Part shown: piece by piece, positions 40,452-52,400 of the stretch
How positions within the stretch are numbered: the first letter of the stretch is position 1
Layout: each line of letters begins with the position of its first letter
DNA from: Dendrophyllia cribrosa
Lineage: Eukaryota; Cnidaria; Anthozoa; Scleractinia; Dendrophylliidae
Length of the DNA: 64,000 nt
Assembly (NCBI GenBank): GCA_024195265.1
Contig: JAJLRJ010000010.1
Location: forward strand, 9,055,503-9,119,502
Direction of reading: 5' to 3'
The notes under the pieces: model-generated
What the model was told of the DNA's origin: nothing
Database searches by the model: none
Seen by the model: the letters and a program-made list of their open reading frames with translations, nothing else
Position numbers and translations under genes: made by a program

Positions 40452-41573
40452 TTAGAAAGTTACCAACATAGTCTCTGAATCTCTCCGGCAACCTCCGTGT
40501 CCTCTGTGGTCGCAAGATACTTGATGTCTCGGATTTTGTGGATCAAAGTGTGGATCAAAGTGTTCCTTGACTGTAACTGGTGTGTCTGTGGGTAGTGCAG
40601 CTGGTGTTGTCAAGACTTCTGATTCTTGTGGGGTTGAGGAATCCTCCTCCTTGACGTACTGTTTCATGTGACTTGTGTTTCTGGAGTACTGGCTGCCCGA
40701 TAGACTTTCTATTATGACACTGTTGCCACTCTTGCTGACAACCTTGAAGGGGTTTGGGTTGAAGGCCGTACTGAGTTTATTAGTCTTATCTTGTTGGACC
40801 AGGACTTCGTCACCTACTTCCACATCGGAGTAACTGGCTCTGAGGCTTGTGTCTAAATAGTCTTTGGTCTTGGCTTTCTGCTCAGCGTCGCGATCATGTA
40901 CTTCTTGGTCAAAAGCATGGTCAATGCTCAAATCTGGGATCTTTCCTCTGACTTTCCGGTTGAATAGCAGTTCTGCTGGACTCCTTCCTGTTGTGGTGTG
41001 TGGGATGCTTCTGTACGAGGTAAGATATTTTCGTTATTCTGCTCTCCATGCTTTGTTTTCTGCTTGAGCAATCTGGAATCGTTTTAAGAGTGATCGATTC
41101 TGCCTCTCTACCTCTCCGTTGGCCTGCGCCCACTTGGCAGTAACCTTATGATGCGTTGTACCATGCTGCTTGCAATACTCTCTGAATTCACTTGACTTGA
41201 ATTGGGGACCATTGTCTGACTTAATGGTGACTGGGAACCCATGTCTGCAGAAAGTGTCTGCCAAGCAGTTAATAAACCTTTTCAGCCGTAGTGGACTGCA
41301 TGATCTCTACTTCATAGAATCGACTGTAGTTATCGACAATTACCAGCAATGAATGTCCGGATGGCAGTGGTCTCATAAGGTCAGCTGCTAGGTCTTGCCA
41401 TGGTCCATCTGATAATGCTGTGGACCGGATCGATACAGGAGGATCTGGTCGTGCCACCAACTGACATCCATGGCATGTACGGCAGTTTCTATCAGCTGCT
41501 TTATCCATGCTCGGTCACCAAACTTTGGTCCTGAGGTTTTGTTTTGTGCCAACCACTCCCAAGTGACCTTCAT
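40452..41573 (-). pseudogene. gypsy copy 2 integrase
   Basis: Zinc-binding part: CRTCHGCQLVARPDPP (about 41440-41485). Core: DGPWQDLAADLMRPLPSG (first Asp), then DNYSRFYEVEIM, IKSDNGPQFKSSEFREY (second Asp, about 41175-41230) and GEVERQNRSLLKRFQIA (Glu, about 41060-41110). A C-terminal region rich in charge (VGDEVLVQQDKTNKLSTAFN) follows. Frameshifts lie near 41270, 41040 and 40930. Confidence 0.85.
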
Positions 41574-41582
41574 GAGCGAGAG

Positions 41583-42210
41583 CTAGGATTCTTGGTTGTA
41601 GTTTCTTGGGAATAATGATGCGACTGCCTGTAAGCACAAGCTGACCGATGACACATAACTCTCCGGCCACTGCCACATGTATTGCTTACACTCGTCAAAC
41701 AGCCGCGATGTGACTGCCTTTCTTACTTCTGTCAGTTCCTCGTCCACAGCAGAGGCTTCTTCTATCTCACGGGTTGTCAGTGCTGTTAGTGTGGCGTTTA
41801 CAGCAACAAATCTAACATATTTTTCTGCACCATGCTCTTGTTTGTCAAGCTCGACCCTCTTGTGTAGTAGTCTCGATAGTGGGTCGACAATGTTCCATCG
41901 CCCCGGTCTATATGTAACGCTAAAGTCATACGGCTGTAGTCTGAGAACCCATCGCTCTATCCGCGCACACGATCTAGATCGCGGGCCATACATTGTGTCC
42001 AAAGGCTTGTGGTCGGTCTCTCATCCCGTAAACATATGCATGGAACCTTTTGCACGCCCACACCACGCCCAGGGCCTCTTTTTCCGTTTGGGAATATCTC
42101 TGTTCACAATCAGTCAAACTTCGGCTTGCATAGCATACTGGTGTCCAAACAGAAATGTAGATGTAGATGTTGAATGTAGATGTAGATGTTGAATAAATAC
42201 TTCTCGGCAT
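41583..42210 (-). pseudogene. gypsy copy 2 RNase H and spacer
   Basis: EKEALGVVWACKRFHAYVYG (about 42035-42095) and ARIERWVLRLQPYDFSVTYR (about 41905-41965) are the RNase H-type blocks; VDPLSRLLHKRVEL follows. A TAGATG-type microsatellite at 42155-42194 replaces the join to the reverse transcriptase, where the thumb region is missing. Confidence 0.8.
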
Positions 42211-42637
42211 TCAGTGTGAGGTCACAATCTCGCAGGCCTTCTATGGTTTGGCGAAGCCGCTGGTCGTGGGTTTCTGTATCAGGACCGTGTATCACAATAT
42301 CATCTGAAATGTTCTCTGTACTTTCCATGCCAGCAAGTACCGTAGCTATCTCGTGCTGATATTGTTCACTAGCATAACAAACACCAAAGAGTAGACACTT
42401 GTATCGGAACAGTCCATGGGGTGTGGCAAATGTTGTGATTTCCCTTGACTCTGGGCTCAACTCTAACTGGTGGTACCCCCACTTCAGGTCTAGTTTACTG
42501 AAGACTTTGGAACCGTTCATAGTATGCAACACCTCATCTACTTTGGGTATTGGGTATCGTCGGCGTATGATTGCTTGATTTGCCTGTCTCATGTCGATCC
42601 ATAAGCGGATTTCGCCATTATTCTTTGGGACGATCAT
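42110..42637 (-). pseudogene. gypsy copy 2 reverse transcriptase
   Basis: NGEIRLWIDMRQANQAIIRR (fingers), FSKLDLKWGYHQLELSPESR (motif A), FRYKCLLFGVCYASEQYQHE and ENISDDIVIHGPDTETHDQR (motif C, DD kept though its first residue is changed). The frame ends in a microsatellite just after the palm. Confidence 0.85.
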
Positions 42638-42649
42638 CCCGGGGTTGAC

Positions 42650-43147
42650 CTAAGGGGCGGGGCCCTCCACTGGTTCAATTATTCCCAGGTCCAAGAGTTC
42701 TGTGCTTTTGTCTTGAACCTTCTGTCTAAGATTGAAGGGTACCCTCCTGTAGGGCTGTGCCACAGGTTTCACCCCCTTTGCCTTCAGCTGTTTCCATGTC
42801 TCCACATCAATAATATTGCTGTTGGCCTCACAGTCTATCAGCATTTTCAGATCCACGCCTCCTACTTGCACAGTGATCATGTCTGAATTTTCTTCTCCAG
42901 TGACAGTGAAGGCATAATCATACCGGGAATTACTGGGTTCATCTCCGACCTGGTTTGCATACGGTCTTGTCTTGCTGACTTTCTCGAAATGATCCCTCCC
43001 ACGACGTTTCCTGCAAGTCTTCCCTTTTGCGGGGCACTGGGGATCACGACCAAAATGACCCGTTAAACAACATCTATAGCAAGTTTTATCTCTGTCTTGG
43101 GGTTTCCTTTGCGTGCTGGTGCGCGAAATGCTACCCCTCTCATTCAC
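42650..43147 (-). pseudogene. gypsy copy 2 zinc knuckle and protease
   Basis: CYRCCLTGHFGRDPQC (knuckle-like) and a protease region MLIDCEANSNIIDVETWKQL in which the usual DSG/DTG catalytic triplet reads DCE, so the site is lost. It runs into RVPFNLRQKVQDKSTELLDL ahead of the reverse transcriptase. Confidence 0.8.
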
Positions 43148-43529
43148 CCTGTTGATGTTTTCTACCCCTTCCCCTTTTGTGGAAAGTGCAGCCAGAGGCG
43201 ACCTCTAAGGTGCGTTTTAAGTTCAGGCCTTGGCCTTCTTCAAGCAATTTGCGTTTGATGTAAGTTGACGTGCATTTATTCAAAACTGCATCCCGGATTC
43301 GGTTGTCGGCATCTGCCCCAAAATCACAATCTTTGGCAAATTGATGAACGGTCTCACCTGGTTTTTGCTTGATCTGATGGAATGTCTGTCGGGCGAACGC
43401 TGAGTTCACTTGTGGTACGAAGTAGGCATTCAGAGCTTCGACTGAGCGGGTATAATCCGTTGCTTCCCCAGTTTCAGGTAAAGTGGTAAATATCTCCAGC
43501 AAATCAGGCCCAGCCAAGTGTAATAACAT
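43140..43529 (-). pseudogene. gypsy copy 2 gag part
   Basis: TDYTRSVEALNAYFVPQVN and FARQTFHQIKQKPGETVHQF are the typical gag helices, followed by KRKLLEEGQGLNLKRTLEVA. More gag-like sequence lies between 43529 and 43740 in other frames. Confidence 0.8.
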
Positions 43530-43740
43530 TGCTCTTCGTCTCTGCTTGGTTGCAGCCGTTGTTTCGTTGCCTACAATAAGCCCTTTCCCATCGGCCTATA
43601 GCTCGAATGAAATCGACCATCTTGTCCATCGCGGTCCGATTGTCGCGGGGTCGGAAAAACAATCAAATCGTGATAACACGTTCTTCTCCATCCGGCCAGA
43701 TTGAACTAATATGCGATGATCCAACTATCTTCGTCGCCAG

Positions 43741-43875
43741 TGTAGTGTCCCCTGGATCAATATCTATAAATATTCAACTCGACAAACCGATTTATCTTAC
43801 GTTTAATCATGGCCGCCGCTATCAAAAGCACATGGTCTGCCCTACCCAGCATACATAGCGGGCTAATACACTACA
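43741..43875 (-). repeat. 5' LTR of gypsy copy 2
   Basis: 135 bp. The sequence just inside (TGGCGACGAAGATAGTTGG on the minus strand) is where a primer-binding site is expected. Confidence 0.9.
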
Positions 43876-43880
43876 GTAAG

Positions 43881-46420
43881 CAAGGCTGATACCACGTAGA
43901 GAATTGAGCCCGCGATATGTAATGGTCACCTGCCTTACCGATATGGACGGGTATGTACTTGGTGTATCCCTTATTATTTTGTATTTAAGTAATGATCTGC
44001 ATAAGAAGGATAGCGCTGAACGGCAATGGAATGTCAAACACAATGGAATGTCAAGATTTTTCATTGTTAAAACTAGTGATCTCATTGGCCTAGACTCAAA
44101 AACCGCTAAAAAGTTAAGGTTCAAGGTGCATTTTGTCTAATTTTTTTAAGGTTTCAAGTAATTTGAGACCCAAGCGCACAACATACAATTTTTAAAAGAA
44201 ATTGTATTTGGGGAAATTATTAGCTATTGTCTTCTGCTATTCTGATTGGTGAAGCACAAACATTTCCTAAAATTTATTTGACGCAAATGGATTTTCTTTA
44301 TTTTTATAATGAAATATAATTATTAACCATCAGCTCCTCCTCTATTCTTGAAATCAAAGATATTCTATGTGGGAAAGAGCTAATGCCGCAGAACAATGAA
44401 GTTTGCAATCGTTCTTATGTGGAACAATACTTAAACACTTAGTTTTTATTTCAGTGGAAAAAGAAGATAAAAACAGCAGAAAAGGGAATCGAACTCCGGG
44501 CCGTATGATCTGCTCCATGCACACTATCCACTACACCACCGAGGACAAGCTGCCGGAAACTGTAATTTTTAGGGGATATAAGATAATACGCTGCTAGCCC
44601 AGACCATATATAAGAACTAACCCTTTCGATACACTGGAAATACTGGAATCAGTGCTTAAACCTAAATACTAAAATCAGTGCTTCAACCCTAGATACTGTA
44701 ATCCGACCCTAAATTACACCACAATATATCTAAATACATTACAATAAGGGATACATGAAGTACCATACATTATGATCAGGGATACACCAAGTACCTAGGT
44801 ATGGACGGCGTTGGAGGGAGAGGTGGGTGGGAGTTGGACGCAGTGGGTGGGGTCGATGGAGCAAAACGCTTAGGAGAGGAAAGGGTTCGATGGAGGGCAA
44901 AGTCGTTTATTTAGAGTTTTTCGTATTCTCGAGTTGGCTCATACATGTGTAGGAGTCGTGACTGTTTTTCTGTAGCTGGTAAATAGAACTCAAGAGATTA
45001 CTGTCGCAACAAATTCGCATTGTGAACACGATATATTGTTGCAATATGTTGTTTTTTGTTCACTTTTTTTGCAAGGTTGCTTGGCATGGTTATGGTTAAC
45101 ATTTTATAACTTCAACTTGGAGTTATTTACATGTACACCTACATGTATAGCGACAAGCTACTTCGGAGCTTTGGTGTCGCGAATGAGAGTTAAATGGTCA
45201 AACTTTTTGTTAGGATTTTATGCACAGTTGGAGCAACATGAACAGCAGCTGCTCTCAAAAGCGTTGATCCACATGATCGCCCTGTGAGATCACATTCCAG
45301 ATTTAAAAGTTATTAAGACCATCTTCCACATCACAATGAAAAAGACCGTAGGAAAATACTGCTTAATCCCATTAAAGATCGCATCTTGTACAGCATAATA
45401 ATCAGCACCATGGAAATGTCCTGCTCTAAATTGTGGTTTGTTTTGACATTACAGGGAAGTACCCAAAACTCATTCTCAAAGAATCAGAAGGTAGTCGGTG
45501 TTTTTTTAAGTGCTTCATTCATTTATCTGCCTCAAGATATACCTGTGAAATTTAAAAGCTCAGTAAAAAACTGAGCAACAATTTGCACCAGTGAATGAAA
45601 ACCGGAATTATACCTAACGAAATACAAATTCCAAAAATTCGGTCCGATACAAAACCGGACATTCAAAGTACGAATGTTGTGAAAATAGCTCCATGCGTAC
45701 CTCAAAAGGGGAACATGTAATATGACTAGTGTGTGTTTTGTTTGTTTTAACAAAGAAATGATTATGATTGTTTTTTTAACTATTTCCATCTGACGTAAGG
45801 TATACTATAAACGTTTTTACCGGGCCACAACTTTATCACTTTCAAAACTGAACCTCCGCTACATTTGTATCTCTAAAAAGTGGTTTTCTTGACTGTTTAA
45901 CGTTTGAGTCTGAGAATGAAACTCCAAAGTATGATCCACTGTTGAAATTGAAAGTTCTTGAAAGGAAAATAGAAAGTTCAGGTGCTGCATGTTTCTTGAT
46001 AGTTTGGAAAATGAAAGTTGGCATGTTTCTTGCTTCGATCTTGCACAATTTTAGTAGTTAAAAGTCTTAAAAGGCTAATATCGATACATGTTCATAAAGA
46101 AGCGTCGACGAGCCGTGACGAGCTATTTCAATCATCAGCCTACGTCACATACCAAAACCAAACTCTCGGTTGTGGTTCGCGGTGGTGATAGTTTCTTATC
46201 GACCTGTCATCGAGTAAAGCGATCAGATATAATTCATGATAAATTGTAGAAGCTCGCTGAGGTCATAAAAAAACTTGACTTCTACCGGATATGCGAGTTG
46301 ACTTAAAAAAACACGGTGTATCGGTCGACCACAAGTACGTATTTTGCATGCACTGATAGAAAAAGTGTGCATTTGATTTGAATTGTACATGTCTTGGATT
46401 CTCTTTGTGGCTTCATGTGA
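43881..46420. other. 5' flank of the RTK gene, no further gene recognised
   Basis: AT-rich non-coding DNA with an imperfect tRNA-like segment at 44475-44550 and short TACTGGAATCAGTGCTT repeats (44640-44700). Any promoter and 5' UTR of the RTK gene should lie near 46420, but no clear core element is seen. Confidence 0.5.
44475..44550 (-). ncRNA. tRNA-like segment (pseudogene or SINE head)
   Basis: On the minus strand, GGTGGTGTAGTGGATAGTG resembles a tRNA D-arm/A-box, and GGAGTTCGATTCCC about 35 bases later a T-arm/B-box. The acceptor and T stems do not pair well, so a functional tRNA is unlikely. Confidence 0.3.
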
Positions 46421-46475
46421 ATGGAACGTTTCAGTTTTCTTTGGCTTTTAAGTGCTTGCCTTCTTAGCTTCTCAG
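46421..46475 (+). CDS. RTK exon 1, signal peptide
   Basis: [17 protein letters not shown], hydrophobic; donor GTAAGT; ends in phase 1. The start is the first ATG ahead of this stretch. Confidence 0.75.
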
Positions 46476-49400
46476 GTAAGTAACTTGTTATAATTTATTA
46501 AACGAAATATTATCAAGAAACCTCGAGATGAGCAGATAGATTTCGTATTGTTCAGTCAGAATGTTCTGGGTTTATTTAGAAGGACAAGTCCATGCGGCTC
46601 AGTAAAGATTATTGCGAATAGTTGAAGTACAACGTAAACAATTGCCGCCCGGCATTCGATTTAAATGCCAAGTTCGATGACAACAGTGAATGGTGTTCGA
46701 TTTATTTTACCGCACAGTACTATTAATGTAATCCTAGTTTGGTTACGTTCGTTCAAATCTGTAAATGTTATGTAGTTAGGCGGTTAAAGGAATCTGTAAG
46801 AAATTTTGAATTGCTAATGACCATGTTTAATGTAGCCTCAATAAAATAGAATCATTGGAGTGAGACGTGCAATATAGATTTATTTTCGCCTTGAAAATGG
46901 ATAATTTTGGCAACAACGTCACAACATTAGTTTTCATTTTCAACAAAACATAGAAATAGAGCACCATTGTTTTTTCAGGGTGTACTGATGGAAATCTGCA
47001 CGACCGTACAGTTGCAAATAGAATTCTGTTGTGCCTATTCGTGCCTTATCCTTTGTGTTTATTCGTGCATCAAAAGATCAATAAAGGAAAAACAATATTA
47101 AAATTTTAATAAAATAACAATTGTAACATTACTGCATATTAGATCTCGTGGGAAGTTACCAATCGGTTCTGATATATCTTTTATCCCTGCCTTGTTCATT
47201 GTGTTTTTTTCATGGAATAAGGGATCAATAATAACGAGTCTGGCAGATCAGATCTTGCTGCATTTGTTTATGTAACATCACGTTACCGTGTGCCGGGTAG
47301 GAGGAGACGGGGTGCTCCTAGTGGTGGGAAAGTATAAGGCCCGCTTCAGTTTACAACCCTTAGTCATCAATTCTGTCCAAAACACGGCTTTGTCTTACGA
47401 ATTTGTACACCAAAATTGTTAAATTTTTGAACAAAAAACGGCTACAAAAACAAAGTCGGCCTTACACATATTTTTTTCCCAACAGAGTTAGCTTGCAGGA
47501 TATTTCTTTTTCAAAATTACCCACCTCCTCAAAAATCTAATTGTTCGCCCTCATGCACTGTGGTCGCAATGTGTATTCTGTACAAAGTGTATTCTGTACA
47601 TCATTGGTAAATTCAGTAAAAAGCCTAGAGTCGGACTTTCGCAGTGGCAGGATATTTTTTCCAATGGCTTGCCGGATAATTTTTTCAAAATCACCCAAGC
47701 CCACCCCTTTCAGAAAACTAATAGTTGATCGGGCTTGTTTGCCAAGCCTGCCCGATATATAAAATGGACGCTGTTTCGTAGTCACTTATTGACACGCCGG
47801 GGGGTCCGCCATATGAAAATGACGGGGTGTCCTTTAAGAATTTCGTTAGATGGGCATGGTTGAAAAGACGTTTTATCGTTAAGATCTACTAATTGTAAAT
47901 TTTATATGGAAGTCTCCCCCCTCCGGATTTTGGAGATTTGAGAGTAGATAAGTTAAAATATGTGGTGTAGGTGAAGTAAATGGGGATGTGGGTAGGCTAA
48001 GAAATTGATTAAAAGGTTGTTTGTGTAAAGGGTATTCGTTTATAGCGGTGTGGGAGGAAAGGATGAAGGGTGAATCGTCTTGATTGTTACGGCGTGCATT
48101 GAACGAGACAAAGCGAGACACCGAATTTGTCTCGCTTACGCCTAAAACGAGCCATTCTTCTCGGTCTTGTCTCGGTGATAATCTCGCTAGCATTTAGCAT
48201 GATTGCATTGAGCGAGACTGATTTGATCCGATTTGTGAAACGCAACAAGCCATTTGTCAGGCTGTATTCTGGGCGAAAATTGAACGTAACAGAGAGAGAC
48301 AACACATCTGTATTGTTTTAGAATGCGTTGTTTTAGCTAAACACATAAACTCACGGCTATGCACTCTGGGCGAGAATTAAACGTGACAGAGCGAGACATT
48401 TTCAGCATTTTAGAATGCGTATATTTAGGCTATTAAACTCGAGCACTAACCAAATTCACTGCACGCAAAACGGCAAGCAATTCGAAAAATACATTGGCAA
48501 ATAATTTTCCCAGTCGTGAAAAGAGAGAATTTGAGGTGAGCAATTACATTGTACATGGAACATTAAAGAAACGTGGTTTTCTCCTATCGTTCATTGTTCT
48601 CTCAGTGATAAGATTTGCTGCTAAAAGCATTTAAATTAATTTTGAATGACGCAGGCTGGAAAACTTCAATTTAATTAAATGAGAAATAGAACATGATCTT
48701 TATGTCAACAATCACTTTGACCGAGGTCATGTCAAGGATGCTTATATTAGTATTTTACACACAGGAAAAAGTGAAGTGGCATTTATTGAGATAACTTGCA
48801 ATGCATTTGTTAAAGATGTTATAAGCTTATTAGTATTTTGTGAAAGAAGGGGAGAAAGAACTAACGGATTTAATATGTACGTTGGAGTCTTATTAAATAT
48901 TATCTTCTATGATTTATGTTTGATGTGGTGTAGATCGCATGTACGAAACTCTAAAAGGTACCACGTGGTAATGTTTTTCCCCGCCGTTTCTCATTTTTTA
49001 TACCTGTTTATAAAAGGCTCGTATTTCATTACTGAATATGTGTGTTAAAAGTAACGTTATTGTTGTGGTGACTTGTTGAATTTAATAATGCGGTTTGTGA
49101 TTTATATTGGTTAAGGGACGGACCGTTTAATTTTTTTGTTGGGGAGGGGGGGTTAGGCAATTTCTTCTGAGTATGATTTTTTTTTTCAGCATCTCTATTT
49201 GCAAGAATTTTCTTTTTTACCAAAATGCTGAAATTTTTTTTCACATGCTTACTTGTGCACGATTTTTTTTCTCTTAACAATTTCTTCTGCATGAATTTTT
49301 CATACTTATCTTTCTAATTCAACACAAAAAGAATGCCTTATGTTAACTGAAGTTCCTGATGTTGTTTGTATGGGAGAGTTAACTTTCAATAAGAGTATAG

Positions 49401-52400
49401 TGAAAGTTATTATGGAAATTTACATTATTTAAATGACGGTATAACAGAAGAGAGTTGTTGTTTACCTTTGTTTGAGGCTTTTGAATCGTTGTTACGTGCT
49501 AATTAGAAGTCATTTATTTTGACAATAATAATTTATACAGTCGCTATTTTTGACACAAGGGATGGTTTGATTCACATAGTAGAGATCGTACAGGAATGAA
49601 TGATCTATGTGGGACGCCGTGTGTATTGATTGAAATTAGTTCTCTTGAAGAGTTAGTAGAGTATTTTGAAAATTTGTATTTGGGACGTAATTGTTCAAAT
49701 TTTAAGGTAAAATGAGTGAAGAAGGAAGCCCGATTATAATACTCGCAGAGTTTTCTTGTTAGCCTTCAAGCTACTGTGGTACTGATAATTAAGCACAATA
49801 TTGATTATGTACAGCAGTGGCGGGGCCCGTTTTCTGTCTGAAACATTTTCACTCGCTAACAAAGAAGGCACAGTTTTTGCGAGCCAAGTGGCAAACGACT
49901 ATCGTAGGAAAAGCGACTGAGGTGTCAGCTTTGTTATATCATTCCTTTCCAGACGCACAAGTATATTTTGTGTTGACTCCTGTGAACCCTATCCAAGCTC
50001 AATATGGTGCTAATGTTACCCTACACTGGGACTACACTAGCAACAAACCACTAACCTTAGCCCAGTGGGGAACGTTGGATGGCGAAAACGGCCTACAAAC
50101 AATCATAGCACAGAAACATGGGAACAACGATGTGCAGTATTTGTCGAGTTACAAAGGCCGAGCTTCTATACAAGGTAGAGCTTCTTTGACATTGATAGAC
50201 GTGAAGAAAAGTGACAGCGGGCAGTATGGATGCCAGCTGACGTTTGAAGGGGAGCCATCACCGATTATCAACTCTACAAGGCTGATGGTGTCAGGTAAGC
50301 TGACACATCAAAAGGGTGCTATTTCCCTTCACCCATCTCCCCCTCCCCCTCCCCCTCCCCCTCCCCTCCAAATAAAATCATTTTCCCTCTTCCCCCAAGG
50401 AATTTAATTTGTCCAGGTCAAAGAATGAGTACCTTACCGTACAGGCAGTCTCCACGATGGTGGTTCATATCAACAGAAAATCATCTTAGCTATAACTGGT
50501 GATAACTAAGAGTGTAAGAACCTTTGCAGACTTGTTTCCTTCAACCAGTCATCCGTGTATGTCTTCACAGCCAGAGAGTATCATCACAACTGAAGATCGA
50601 CAAAGTATGACAAAGACCGTTTGACTCGCTCACAGTCACTAACAATAGTACAATGAAAGGGGCACTGTCCCGGCTGAAATATCGTGTTTTTATGATTATA
50701 CTTTTAATTATTATCTTGAAATTGGAAAAAACCATCGCCAAAACTGATAGGAGCAAAGAAGTATGAACTAAACATACAAAATAACGGCTAGAAAAGTCAA
50801 AATTTGGCTAATTCTCGGTGTAAGAACCTGTCAAATTCACAAGTGGCGTAAAACAAAAAAAACAAAAGGCATAAAATAATAGAGTCAACTGGGAATGCAA
50901 TACTATAAAGGTAAAAAAAAACAAAGGAAAAAGTCACAGGTTCTTACACCGAGATAACCCCCAAAATTTCACAAGAATGGCAAATTTGATTTCTTGACCG
51001 CCTGTCAACAAAATTTAATCAAATTACATGAACAGTGATCCACTTCAATCCTTGCAATCCTGCTCTTTATCTCCAAACTAATGCTTTTGTTTTTCTCTTT
51101 AGAATCGTTTTATCCAACTAAGTTGAATACATGTATTTGGTGACATTTAGCGATATAATGTGGAAATATGTTAAGCGAAATTTTGCTATTTCGTCGGGAC
51201 AGTGCTGTCCCTTTAAAAAGAAAGAATCCCAAATTTCAATAAAAAGACCACCGGAAAGTACTGTTCATTATTTGCATTTCCATGGTAAACTTGAGACAGA
51301 ACTAAGATTTTCGAATAGAAGTTTAATCCTGGTCGGCAAGGTTTTTTATATTTTTTAACTTCTATATTTCTTAATCTGAGCAGGTATGATTCATTCGAGT
51401 TTATTTGACAAAAAAAGTCGTGGCAAAAATGACAACTGGTGCCAAATATGGAAACGACACTAGCACGTTACAAGTTTCGAATTAGTAAAAATCAAAACTT
51501 TAATTGAAATTGAGATAAAAATGGACAGAATATATCTTTCTACCCCTCCCCAGCGTATTGACTGTCGAAGAAGATTTTATGTCGTCAGTTGATTGAAACT
51601 TGTGTACTTTTGTTTTCAGCGCCATCGACTACAACCAGACCCCCAACAGCTGAAGGGTCACGTGATGACGAAACCACGAACACCCATCCGATTTACTTGG
51701 CTTTTGTTGCTGTGGTTTTAATCCTTATTATCCTCGTTATCGTTTACTTCTTTATGACCCGCACAAGAAGAGGTTTGTATACCAATAATCGTCAATAAAC
51801 AGCCCTTGTATTCCACGTTCCCATGTGGCCGTATCTAATAGTTATTTAAGGAGGCTCGCAACAGTTAGTCGCTGTTGCTTGGAAACCAATTGAAGCTTGT
51901 CTTCCCTGCGAAATTTTAATTTCAAAACATACACCCCACGGCCAAAAAAGCTATTGCGAGCCTCCTTAACAAATTCAGAAGGCAAACTGTGATATATTAT
52001 TATACTCTATGATGTTTAATTTTAGCTCAAACGAAAGTTTTGAAGAAAACAAATTAAAACAAATCAAAAGTTTACAAAATTATTAGTTTGCATTTTTATG
52101 TCATTTACTGGAAAACCTTTTGCAGCCCTACTTAAAGTAGTGAGATATACTTGATACTAGACAATTTTAGTATGGTGTTTGTGTTTTCCTCGACTATGAA
52201 AACGTTGCTACGTCAAGAGGAAAAATTAAGCATTTACTCTAACGTTTATTGTTTTATGAGTGCCCATTCTAGTGTTGCCTATAGTACCATAACGGTAACA
52301 AACGTTTTGTTTCTTTTTTCATAGCGCCACCAGTAATCGATAAAAGGTACGTATAAGTTTTTACTGAAGTAGCTACTTCGAAATCAAACCCATGAGTGCA

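Larger units (their letters stand above)
40061..43880 (-). mobile_element. Ty3/gypsy LTR retrotransposon copy 2
   Basis: LTRs at 40066-40190 and 43741-43875 with TGTAGTG...(C/A)TTACA or CACTACA ends, flanked by the same 5-bp target duplication GTAAG (40061-40065 and 43876-43880). Minus-strand order: gag, zinc knuckle, protease, reverse transcriptase, RNase H, integrase. A purine tract (GAGAAAAGGAGAGA) lies next to the left LTR, as a polypurine tract should. At 3.8 kb it is shorter than usual because of deletions, and all ORFs are broken. Confidence 0.93.

Noticed and set aside
40452..43529. A domesticated gypsy gene
   Set aside because: All domains have stops or frameshifts, the protease site is lost, and LTRs with a target duplication mark an ordinary dead element.
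44475..44550. A functional tRNA gene
   Set aside because: A- and B-box-like sequence is present but the acceptor and T stems do not pair properly.
47537..47785. Overlapping ORFs on both strands near 47.6 kb
   Set aside because: No domain or splice support; they lie inside RTK intron 1.
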